From Podospora bellae-mahoneyi (taxonomy: Eukaryota; Ascomycota; Sordariomycetes; Sordariales; Podosporaceae), in contig NW_026946359.1 in the NCBI RefSeq assembly GCF_035222275.1, forward strand, positions 5,704,001 through 5,768,000: DNA of 64,000 nt, given 5' to 3'. Positions 1 to 11,209 of the stretch are shown one piece after another (positions within the stretch are counted from its first letter, which is position 1; each line of letters begins with the position of its first letter). The translations under genes and the position numbers were made by a program. A model generated the notes under the pieces. The model saw only the letters and a program-made list of their open reading frames with translations. It was not told the DNA's origin and searched no databases.

Positions 1-1724
1 CATCCCCAATTCCTCGGCAGCGCATCAGCTGATAAGAGCTACTTTGACCCAACACCGGGCTTAAAATTGAGCCGAAAAAGAAATCCTGTAGCGCAAGCAA
101 TAAATATATACCGCAAGCAGCCGAGTGATCTCCAGGAAATCACGGGAGCCCATTAATATGATAAGTGAAGAGGGGGTCACAAAGATGTGAGACCTGCCGA
201 TAATACGTACGAGGAGGAGATCAACCGCGGGGGAATATCTTGTGGCCCCGGCAACCTCAAATCGGGGTAGCTATCGTGGAACGGTGATGGCTGACTGTGT
301 CGCCGTTCATCAACGTGTCTGCCGCGCCAACTGCGGCAACAGGAAACCACGAGGATACGGTCAGGAATCGAGGAAGAAGCATTTTACTAAAATCGGCGAC
401 CCCAGGATTTGGGCTGTCATCTCCAGCGCCAGCTCTTGGCGTGGCGGTCCTTGTCGATGCGTCCGAGCTTTGGCGTTTACAGGGGTTTCGGTCGCACATC
501 AGTTGTATTGAAGCAAGACACCAAAGCCTCCCGTTTCAAGACCGAGCTGTACATCTCATGAGGGACCAGCGTGTCAGAAATATATCTCTACAAACGAGAT
601 CCGAGTAAGCAATATTCCAACAGCGAGTGCTCAGTCAGAGGCATCAGATCAGGTCGACCCACCAGGAGCTTGCCGTGTAAGTGCGCCAAGGCTCCATCAC
701 CACCAAACATGGAGAATCTCCATCATCTCATGAAGCAGATCTGGAGCAGCGGCAGTGGCGCGTGAGGTGCATGAACCTTGATAGCAGATGCCAATCTCAA
801 ATTGCGAATCAAAAGAATAGGATCTGCGAAACTGCCGTAACCTGGCGCAGCTTCTTGTCCTCTGGAAGCTGCAATTGAGAGCCAATGGCTTATCAGACCC
901 ACAGAAGAACCCCTGGTCTGTCACTTCAGCCTCACAACACTCCCAGACGACTACATAAGGGCGACATTGTATAGATGTCTAACGTTATGGCTCGACGGAT
1001 ACGGGTTGCCCTGAAATAGCTGCCTTACCGAATTGCCAGAAAGCTACCTATCAAGATGTCAAGCAGCCAAAATACCCTGGGTGAGAGCATGAGAGGGGCA
1101 TGGACGGCCCAGCACGACATATGACGCTCAATGATGTACAAACTAACCGATAGCTGACTGAGCAGCTATCGAGCAGCTATCGGTAGGTGTTCCGAATAAC
1201 GCAAGACGACAGTCGTCAAGTCGACCTGGACAATCGAGATTCCCCATAACCCGGGGCTGGATGCTAGAGAAAGCAGTACGGAGCAGCCTCCTCCGAGGTC
1301 GAGTGGGAGAATAGAAATCTCGTCAGCTCCCCGCCACAGGCCGCTGCAGCACAAACCCAGATAGTGACTCTTTACGCTTCTTGAAGCTGAATACTGGTCA
1401 TGATAATGTCCAATGCAGCCCCCAAGGCCAGCGAGTCACCCACTTGGCCGAGATGAGCTTGGCAGGGGGCAGAATGCAGTGTCACTTCAACTGCAGATTC
1501 AACGGCGATGGCAACCGAAGATGAACAATTAGCCTGCATATCGGCCTCGACCTCCCGTGTTCCCCGTCTTCACCTCTGGGCGGACCATTACTTCCATCAA
1601 TGAGGACCGGTTCACGGTGAGCCCACCGTGGGCTGCTCAAGTATAAACATGGGCCTTCTTCCAGGCTTTACTCACGCTCAGTTCTTCAAGCTCAGGTTGA
1701 TCGTTACCCGAGCTCACCCTCAGA
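1..1724. other. Gene-free stretch at the left edge
   Basis: Only short overlapping open frames without recognisable motifs, plausible introns or consistent coding character are present on either strand. The last roughly 100 bases are the promoter and leader of the esterase gene that follows. I see no RNA gene or repeat family here. Confidence 0.6.
1642..1647 (+). promoter_or_regulatory. TATA box of the esterase gene
   Basis: A TATAAA hexamer lies 83 bases before the ATG at 1725 and is followed by a pyrimidine-rich leader, as is common for inducible secreted fungal enzymes. The role is inferred from position and sequence only. Confidence 0.5.
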
Positions 1725-3091
1725 ATGTTGTCCTTGTCAAAACTGGCCGTCCTGGGCCTGGGGCTCATCTCACAAGCTTCGGCCGTGATCCTACAAAACG
1801 GCCAAGTCAGAGAGACCAACTTCCCCAACACCCGCCTGGACAGCTTTTCTCCCTCTTCCTACAGGACATATCCCGCAAACGCGAGTGAGATCTCCTATAA
1901 GGGGCGCTGGGACTCCAAATATGTCTCCTGGTGGTCGTAAGTTTTCACCTCCACCCCCCATCTCAGCTCATTGTTTCTAACCCTCTCCTCAGAGCCCCCG
2001 GCATCAAATTCGGCTACACCGGCCAGACCGTCGCCATCACCTTCGGCAACTTGACCACCGACCGCGTCCTCGTCGGCTACCGAATCGGCGGCCTCGACTG
2101 GATCTTCACCAACATCACCGCGGGCGCCACCCACCTCCTTGTCTCCCCAGAGACCCCCGGCTCCTCCCTCACCGGCCCCATCAACCCCTGGACCTTTGAA
2201 CTCCGAGTCTCCAACTGGGCGTACGGCATCCAAATCGACTCCGTCCACGTCGCCAAAGGAGAGAAACTGATCAAAATCCCCGACCATGGCCGCCGCATCG
2301 AAGTCATCGGCGACAGCCTCTCCGCGGGCATGTACACCACCTACGAGGGCCTCACCAGCTGGGCCTACGGTCTTGGGGCTGGTTTAGGAAACACCGAGTA
2401 CTCCGTCACCGGGTACCCGGGCATTTGCGCCGCAGATCAAGACTGCTGGGGCAACCCCCGAGGGCAAGTCCATCAGTGGTTTTACACCTCCGACACCAGC
2501 TGGAGAGCCTCCCAAATTTGGGGGGACAACCCTGAGCCATGGAACTTTTCCAAGCAACCCGCCGCTGACATCGTCGTGATAAACATCGGCACCAACGACC
2601 ACAACCAACACAACAACGTCTCTACCGAGGCGTACATCGACGCGCTGGGCAAGATCATCCAGGGTGTCCACGGCAAGTGGCCCAAAGCACAAGTCATCGT
2701 CATGTCCCTTTGGCTAGGGTTCTACCAGCAGGGGAATACCTACCTCCCCAACGCGCCGGAGGGCTGGGTGAAAGAAATCCAGGACTTGGTGAAGTACTTC
2801 AACTCGGACAAGTACCTCAGCCAGCCGGTGATCTATGACGGGGTGACGAAGAAGAGCACCAAGTTGAGGGTGAAGAGGAAGGAGAGCCCGTTTGTGCACT
2901 GGTTCAATACCAAGGGGATCTTGCAGCATAATGATATTGGGCCGCAGTGGCATCCGACTGATGTGGGGGCTATCAAGGTTGCTAGTCACTTGCAGCAGTT
3001 TATCAGGATCAAGTTTGGGTGGGAGTTGGAGGCTACGGGGCCGGAGGTGTGGCATGAGACGCTTTATTGGAATGATGAGAGTGGTTATTAG
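1725..3091 (+). CDS. Secreted SGNH/GDSL esterase, CE2-like (acetylxylan esterase type)
   Basis: Two exons (1725-1936, 1993-3091) with a 56-base GTAAGT...CAG intron in phase 2 give a 436-residue protein. Residues 1-20 form a signal peptide ending ASA, so the enzyme is exported. Residues about 75-165 look like the N-terminal beta-sandwich that precedes the catalytic part in carbohydrate esterase family 2. The SGNH blocks are visible: GDSLSAG with nucleophile Ser179, GTND at 270-273 (oxyanion Asn272) and WHPTDVG with His391. The length fits a CE2-like enzyme with its jelly-roll domain rather than a bare GDSL lipase. CE2 enzymes remove acetyl groups from xylan or mannan, so removal of acetyl groups from plant-wall polysaccharide is the likely role, but the substrate is inferred. 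It could be another secreted SGNH acylesterase. It has no clustered carbohydrate-active neighbour. Confidence 0.85.
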
Positions 3092-3292
3092 GGGGGTAGA
3101 GGTGTTCTGTTCTGTGCATAAGGTTAGGTATGAGATTGCGAGAGTCGAAATATATGAAATATATGTTTGGGACAGCTCGCAAGATTGAAAAGTGCCTGTA
3201 TACTGCGTTGTGTGTGTTTAGAAGCTCCTACAAACAACACATGGCTGCTTTCTGGCTTGTTGTTGTATGAACAGTCTCCGTAGGTACCTCAC

Positions 3293-3294
<2 letters not shown>

Positions 3295-3329
<35 letters not shown>
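3295..3329 (+). repeat. Poly(A) run of 35
   Basis: An uninterrupted run of 35 A bases starts about 200 bases after the esterase stop codon. It could be a slippage-grown homopolymer or the tail of an old retroposed sequence. I see no retroelement body upstream, because the esterase gene occupies that place. Confidence 0.9.
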
Positions 3330-3332
<3 letters not shown>

Positions 3333-4592
3333 CTCTCTAGACAGATGATATCAAACTTCTACCCCTTCGAGTGTCAGTGTCAAGCTTTTTGAGCTTGATA
3401 CACAAAACCTGAGCTAAGCTACAATCCATACTCCTCAGATAAGCCGAGACATGATGCCTTGCATCATCCGCAAAAGCTCAGTCTATCTGATTTCACCTCA
3501 TGATGTTTGTTTGCTACTTTAAAACGCTTCACATCCCACGACCGTGGTGTCCGAAGACGGTGCGAGACGATCCTCCAGCGTCACTGTGGAACATGAAGTA
3601 TAAGTAGCAAACAAAATCCCAAAATCCTCCCATCCAGCCTGTCGGGTCTGTGTTTCCTATTCAAGACCGAAACCGGTTTCCGAGGAAGGTTGTCGTGGTG
3701 TTCTGGAAGGGTCTGCGGTCTGGACTGAAGCTGAACTGGCAACATCACTTCGATACGATACGTAACTTGTTGGCCTCGGCGTTTAACCTCCTCCCTATGG
3801 TAGATGATGATGGCGAATCTAGACCACAGGTGTGTTTTGATCCATCATACACCCCCTCGTGATTCAGAACAAGCCTAGGAACGAACTAACCAGCTTCAGG
3901 GGTTGCCCGTTTAGACAAGGGCCGCCCTGTGTCTCGATACACTGCCGCGGTTGAAGACCCGGCCATAATTCGCATGAAAAGTCTTCCGCGGTCCAGCCTC
4001 ATCAATGCGCGCATAACGCGGTTGTTGACTATTACCTCCTCGCAGGATGCAGCTTTGCATGGAATTCTGTCCTTCTCCCCGAGCTGGCCGGCCGAGCTGA
4101 AGCAACAATGGTGAAGCGGCCACATCCAGCATCGTGGCCGCCAGCAGGTCCAGACGTTCTCGTGTTGTAAAGTGGATATACCCTCATCAGCCCCCGTTGG
4201 AGGAAAGGTCTCGCCTCCAAGGTCTAGCCTCTTCGCCCAAGCTGATGAACCGATCTATCTTTATCAGCTTCACCATCTCCATACCTACCTCGGAGGTATG
4301 TCCGGACGGCCTGAATGGCTGAGCCGGTTTGAACAACAACAAGTACATCCCATGACGGCAAGGGATCCCACGTTGTCCTGAACCATCACCGTTGAACCGA
4401 GAGCTCAGGTGAGGGCCCTCAGAGACCCGGTAGGCCCAACCTCATTGTTACAGCCGACTCAGCCGAGCTGCATCACAGCATCCTCCCTGTAGCAGACACA
4501 ATCCACCACGTGCACGTGGAAGTTGAAGAAAAACGTTGAGATGTTCACGCAAAAAGCCGCATCACCAGGTTCGCCGCTGTCGAGATCAAACG

Positions 4593-4616
4593 AAAAAAAA
4601 AAAAAAAAAAAAAAAA
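4593..4616 (+). repeat. Poly(A) run of 24
   Basis: An uninterrupted run of 24 A bases lies in gene-free DNA. No coding body or target-site duplication was recognised around it. Confidence 0.9.
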
Positions 4617-7600
4617 GCATGGACCAGGCTCACATACCAAACCAAAGAGCTAAGCCTTCGGGTGATTGCCGTGATTTTCCAACAGGCAGGTCGATCGATT
4701 CCCGGCCGCCTGTTAGAGCGGTGGATCTGGCTGTAACCCAGACCATCTCATCCCATCATCGAATCTTTTTTGTCAAGCCCTGCTCCATGTTCCGAATTGC
4801 GCAAGATATCGCCGGAATCCGGCATCATACGGGGAACATGGTTTGCTAGTAGTTTGCAAGTGTCTTCGGCACTTGGGGCTATGCTTTCTCTTCTCCACAG
4901 AGAACAAAGAAAGTTTTGCCTCTCCAGATTCACAAAAGTCTCGAGTTCGATAGACCCTCGATAGTTTTGCCATATCCATCGGAAATATTTGCTCCATCGC
5001 ATGCTAAAAAAAAATCCACTGACTCGCGAAGCTTCTCAAACCCGACGCGATTTTCCCCCCTCTCTTCAACATAGCGGTTCCACCCGCTGAAAACTGAATT
5101 TTTGTTGGCCTTTTGGGGATTGTATTCTCTTCGCCTTTCGCTCTAATTCATGATTTTTTTTTTTTTTTCTTTAAGTTTTTTTTCTAACTCACCTTCCCAT
5201 TACGGACTGACGGATTGTTTCCATAGTTTCCACACCCCAAGACAAACGTGATCGACGAACTCTGTTCCACTGTCCCATTCTCGGTATCAGTTCGGGGTCT
5301 GCTCGGGGATGCATGGATAGGGATTGTTTACTGTCTGGATTTCATGATGGGTTTTCCCCCCTCTGTGTCTGGGCCGACGATGAATAGCGGTGAGTTGTTC
5401 GCCTTTTTGCAAACCCGCTTTGTCATGCTACTCCCCATCCCGCGGGAAAAGGTTTCATCCAGCCCCAAAAGACCGTTGGACCGTTGAAAGCCGGCAGGGA
5501 TGGCCCATAGCTGATGATACACCTGCTCCGCATGTTCACCGCATTGCAAAAATGCCACCGTGTCTTGCATCGAGGTCGTCTTGTCGCTACTGTGGTAAGG
5601 TCGCAACCATCAGCCCCTTCTGTCCTGCCTTCCTCTGGTAGCGTTGCGATGTGATGTTTGGTGATGTTTTGGTTCGCCTGGTTAAACCAACCAAGCGTGT
5701 CTCGCCAGTTCGGGATCTGGCCGAACCGTGTGTCAAAAAGGGGGTTGCGCGCCTGTGTTTGAAACACAGAGGCTTGTCCACACTCGGCCCCCAATCACCC
5801 GGCACTTTCAAGCCTTCGCCGTTCTGATTCCCCAAGATAGGCAACCCGACGCGCTGGCCAAGGGTTTGTTCAATAATAACAGCCGACAAGAAGCGAGGCT
5901 GAAATTTTATTGTTGATGAAGCTGCAGCCTCGCGCCAACCTCGCTGTATTCGTATGTGATCAGGCGAGAAGAAGCAAAGGCGGCTCGTCTTGTCATAGCC
6001 CTAGGGACTCCTTCCCGGCCGCCACGAAAGATGATCACCGTCCCACTGTTCGTTTTGGCGTCGCCCGTTCCCGCACAAGGGGTTCGTCACAAACGGGATT
6101 GCGGATGCGGAGTTCGTGATGGGTGTTCACCCCATTGTCTCATCCCACGAGCCTCCTCTTCATCATCAGCGTCATATACCGCTGCGGCTGATGCAGGTAA
6201 GCAAGCCCAAGACAGGTTGAGAAACCATTCCTCTGAGACATGCATACAGTCGAGATGAAAGTTCTCGAGAGGTGAGCAAAGTTCATGATTGGTAGGGCGA
6301 AGTCCCGGCAGCTGGGTAACGGGTCACGGCTTAGCGATTGCTTAGCGTCATGATCTTCATCCGCCTCAGCCGCCATGCAGAAGCACAGGGCACAGATCAC
6401 CACCAACCACCACTCCATTGTTTCAGCCATTCCTACCGCGGCTTATCAATATTTTGGTCACGGAGGTGCCCGGGGCGTGCGTCCATCACCGACGAAATCG
6501 AGCTAGCAGTTAGCAGCGGCAGCGGCAGGAAGGGACGGGCTGATCGAGATCAGATCATCTGATGATGGTTCTCAAGGAATGCCTGTGTGAAGGATTCGCC
6601 TACCCCGTGCCGGTATCTTGACTCTTTTCAGCTTGTCCGTTATAAGGATAAGCCTGCCACTCCGAGGAGAACCTCGCTGTTGACGAGGGGCTTCGTTACT
6701 GCCGGCGGTGAAGGCGAGACTGGGACAACGATGAGTGGGCTGATTGAGGGGATCGCAACGTTGCGTATCCCGCAGAGGCCGGCGCTCTTGGCAGTGTTGG
6801 TGGATAGGATGTCCCAACCAGGCGAAAAGTCGTGCTCAGCAGAAAGAAGCCAGGGTCACCGGTGAGGGACCGGTCAAGAGATCTTGCATCATGGAAGGCA
6901 ACCTTCAGGAACGCCAACCCGAAGCCCTCGACTACTTCCAAGATTTGGGCAATGATGCCGTGGAGAGAGGTGATGTATCGCAGAAAACTCAAATGGGGTC
7001 AGTGTCGATCTTGTGGTTGGTTGAAACAGTCAAACCACCTTGGGGAACCCTTACACTGCAGCTGCCATTTGCTTCTTTCCTGTGGTCTCCCGTCCTGCAA
7101 TGCATGGTCGTGTGGCACATGGCACAGCCATCACCACAGCGCACTTGCGCATGGAACTTGCCCGAGGGCAAAAAGGGTCGTGGATCGTGTGGTATATCCT
7201 GCACCGTGGCGCTGGATAATTGTGTCTCACTGTAGCATCTCATCCAAGGCCAGATACTGGCAGCGGATATCTGCACAATGCTGTGCTCACCTTCCTCATT
7301 CTTTTCCGCCCACCCTTCGCGACGTCCTCCACCAACAGAAAGCCTTCAGCAGCGACAACTTGACGCTTTCCTCCTAGTGCCATATCTAATATAAGCAAGG
7401 CTGTGATCCTCGATCTGTCAATCTTGAGTGCCCCGAGTGATCTTCAATCGCATAATCCGCACAGACGAGCTACTTTCCTCTTCGGTACTACTCCCCCAGC
7501 TGCTGATTCGCCGATTGTCTCACCTTACCTAATCCAACCGGCGCGGTCCGACACAACCCACTCCGCTGGGAAAATGACATCAACCACACACCAACCAGAA

Positions 7601-10167
7601 CAGCACAGACCACCAACCGTGCCACACCCTCACATCCGGTGGTGTTGCTGATCATCATCGGAAATCTTGCTTTGATTTCTTCTTTTCTCGCGTGAGAATG
7701 CCACATTCGAGAAGTTCTTCCAAAAGTTCCATCCACCACGACCTTTCTCATCTTGGCAGACGTGCAGTAAACGTGGTGATCGACAACACCCTCAACTTTG
7801 TCGCTCCCTCCAAAAAATGGAATGGACGACCTTTGACTCGCCCAATCCACACGCACGAACCACCACGACTTGCGTCCAGAAGCACGCTAGAACAACTCAC
7901 CCCCCAACCAACTTCTGCATTGCTGGTCCCTGAAGATGGGATGGGCAAAAAGAAAAAAACCTTGGACGAAAGACCTCGTCTCCACATGGCTCCACGGACA
8001 TTGCAAGGAACATTGGCAACTGCAGATCTTTCGCACTCGGGTAGCTTTCCTTTCCAGTAACGAACGAACCTGCTGTCGTCACTTTTCTTCTAGCCTTCTC
8101 CCGTTCCTTGGGATCGGGACAGACGAACTGGTCTCTGATAATTTCTTTTTTATATTGGCAAAAATGGCATAAACGCAACTACAAACCATGTGGCTGGTTC
8201 ATGGCACCTGGTTACACAATGTATTGTAGTCAGTGTACGCTCAAAGTAACATCGCTGCCAGAGCACCGACCCCCACCACAAAAAGCCAAATGTTTTGTTT
8301 GCATGAACGGCATTTCCACCCCCAATGCACCACCTCATACCTACCTTACACCACTGCAAGATTCGCTGTCATGGCTGCTGACCCGCCTTCAAGACTGAAG
8401 ATCCCATCATCTATTGCCTTGCCCTATTCCTATTCAGTGCCCTATCTCCGTCCCCATGCTCACCAATTGATTTCCGCATTACAAAGACCGGGCCGGCTCG
8501 CCCGCTGTTGTGTTTTTCTCTCTGCCCGCCAGTGCCGGCCGAAACCTGCCCAAAAATTGCCTTTTACCCCTTGTCATCAATCATCATGTCAGCAGACAAC
8601 CCCCCTCCGAACGCAGATCCAAGTGGAGTGTAAACCCATCATCCCATCTTCAATCCAAGCGGTGCCAAGGGACCCTGCAGAATAGAACATCATCGAAAGT
8701 AGTGTAGGGGAATAAAGCGGCAAATGCAATTGAGGCAAATAGTACCCGCCCAAAAATCCATTCCACTCAGACAAACCCGATCATTCTCGCGAAGAGTTGA
8801 ACTATCATTCAAAAAGAATAATCGAGTCATGACCACCGAAAGGACCGATGACGCCTCACCCCCCCCTTTCCCCCTGCCCATCCCCGTAAATCTCATCTTA
8901 CGCACTAAACCGTTTGACTTGTGGAGGATCGTCATCGTTCAACACAACTTCCAGGTTGGCCGCCCGCGCTCTTCTTCGCCCAAAAGGAAAAAGCAAAAAG
9001 CGGTAGTCACATCGTCAACGCTTAATCATTCCCACAACGCAACCATCAGCAATGCAGATCATTTCATCCTCATTCAATCAGGGGGAAAATCATTCTCCCC
9101 AATGGGAATTCCCAAAGTGCCATCCATATCCCCATTTACACAAGCGACAAAGAGTTCCATGTTTGTGATAGCAGCCCCGACTCGGAAGGATTTCCAAAAA
9201 ACTTCAAACTTGTGTCACCAAGTATCCTATTTCATCATCAATTTCGCCACACACACCTCCACCATACCAAAAATCCACACAATAAAACCGCAAAAAGGAG
9301 ATAAACTTTCTTGTGTAACGACGATCTGTTTCCAATTTTTTGATTTTCAATTTTCCTTGTTTCTCCTCACCCAACTAAACTGTAGCTAGCGGGTCGTGAC
9401 AGCTCCTCAAACCTAGCCCCCTAGAGAGGCCCATATTCCTCCTCTTCCTCCATCTATATACACGTAATTATTCCTTTTTTTTTTTTTGGCGTGTATATGT
9501 CTTCGCAACACAAACACAGACCAGAAAAAAGAGAGGGGGAATCAGATCGTCAGATACATCATGCCGCATATAAAACAAAAAAAAGACTACCTCCAAAAGA
9601 AAGAAAGAAACGCCCCATGTAAATGCTTTGCCAAAAACCCCCGATGTTGTGAACCCACGCCTCCCCCCACCATTGATTGAACCCCAAAAGTTTCGCCGCA
9701 ACCCCCCTTCAACCCGCCATGGAACATCCCAGTTATGATGTTTGTGTTGTGTTCCCTTTCCCTTGCGCCAGAAGCAGTGGAGAAAGTCCAAAAGAGAAAA
9801 AATTCCTTTCACCCTCCTGTGTTTTGCGCCGACCCCAAAACCCAGCCGCCTTTCTTTGTTTTAGAAAAAAAAAAAAAAAATTCCCAATTTGCGTAAGTAG
9901 TCTGATGCGAATCATGTCCTCGTCTTTCAAGAAGAAAACTCTCGGCTGAAAAAACACCACCCAGCCAGAAAAAAATTAGAAACTAAAAAGTACCAGTAAT
10001 TTTGCCACGGTGTGGGGTCGTTGTATGGTATAACGATTTAATCCTGCACCGCCAGGGTTTGGGATGTATTTTCTTCGGCTGGTTTGTGGTTGTCGAAAGG
10101 GAGGGGGGGTTGATATTAAAAGTAAACCAGCACTGGAGAGACCTGCTGTCCAAGCTCACACACGCAT

Positions 10168-10994
10168 TCAAGACCGGCTGGCGGTGCTGCCATTGCTGCT
10201 GCTGCTGCTGTCATAGTTGTGGCAACCGCGCTCGTGGCGTTTCATGTTGCTTCGCACACTGAAGGCCTTGCCACAGCCGGCGACCGGGCACTTGAATGGC
10301 TTCTCGCCAGTGTGGGAGTGGCTGTGGATGCGGAGAGAGCTGGGACGCGAAAAGGCCTTGTTGCAGGTTGGGCAGATGTACCTGTCTTGGCTCTGGGGGA
10401 ACGAGGCGGCCGAGGACGGGGCAATGTAGTGGTGATGTTGCCATGGGTTCGCACCGGCAGGCGCAAGAGTCATGGACAATGGTGGAGGGAAAGCCTGCGT
10501 CTATCAGTTAGCTTGGTGTTGTCCGGCTGTAGTGTGCAAGAAAGCAACATACCTGGGGAAGAGGCCGCTGGAAGTAAAGGCCCGACATGGGAGGAGGAGG
10601 GGCGGCGGCGGGATAGTAGGCAGGAATGGTGGGTTGGGCAATGTAGGATGGTGCAGCAAAGTGTGGTTGGTATGCTGAAGGTTGAACCGACATTCTCGGG
10701 GCGGCAGCGGCCATCGGGGGAACGCCAGAGTCCATGGGCCCCAGTGGAGGAGTGGTCTCATAGTAGTAGTTGGAACTGTTCGAGACCTGGCTGGCTGACC
10801 TCGTGGACGGCGAGTTGTATCCCTCGAAGGATTCTCCCGAGGACATGGGAGGACTTGGTGGGAGTCCCCTCAAAGCTGGGTTGCCATAGTGCGAGGAGTT
10901 GGGCCTGGCGTCGGACTTGGAAAAAGACGATTGGGCTGGGGATCTTGTTAGCACCGGGTTCCATGCAGTCGTGCTGCTAAAGTCCATACATTGT

Positions 10995-11026
<32 letters not shown>

Positions 11027-11209
11027 TTGAGCCTGAGCGTGTGTCTCAGCGGTGGGAGACCCTTGGTCGGCAAGTCCCAAAAGGTTGGAGATGGAAGGCA
11101 ACGAGCATCTCGAGCTGTCGTCCATTGGTGGTGATGGTGGAGGAATGTATCCATAGTGAATGCTTTGCTGAGGTGCAGCGTACTGGGTGGTAACCATTGT
11201 GCCTGCCAT
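10168..11209 (-). CDS. flbC: C2H2 zinc-finger transcription factor, FlbC-like
   Basis: Exon 1 (11209-10553) and exon 2 (10494-10168) are joined across a 58-base GTATGT...CAG intron in phase 0, giving 327 residues. Residues 1-219 are low in complexity: rich in Pro, Ser and Gln, with a Gln run encoded by a CAG/CAA tract at about 10986-11027. An SLPSISNLLGLAD segment comes early. Two adjacent C2H2 fingers close the protein: Cys260-Cys263-His276-His280 and Cys288-Cys293-His306-His311, linked by HTGEKPFKCP. This layout, with two C-terminal fingers and an RPSSLRIHSHSH core, is that of the FlbC group, nuclear activators of conidiation and development in Aspergillus and relatives. The name is by recognition of the finger pair, and another two-finger developmental regulator is possible. 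Very long gene-free flanks suggest extensive regulation. Confidence 0.75.

Larger units (their letters stand above)
3092..10167. other. Seven-kilobase gene-free stretch
   Basis: I find no convincing coding region here on either strand. The open frames present, for example one of 221 codons at 8724-9389 (+), have low-complexity composition and no recognisable domain. Two long A runs (3295-3329, 4593-4616) and several shorter A or T runs (about 5158-5171, 9477-9488, 9864-9879) occur. The part from about 7,400 to 10,000 is rich in C and A on the + strand and poor in G, a strand skew that could mark a long untranslated or non-coding transcript of the adjacent minus-strand regulator. That is inference only. 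Confidence 0.5.

Noticed and set aside
8724-9389. Open frame of 221 codons on the + strand
   Set aside because: The composition is low-complexity, no domain is seen, and the C/A-rich strand simply contains few stop codons.
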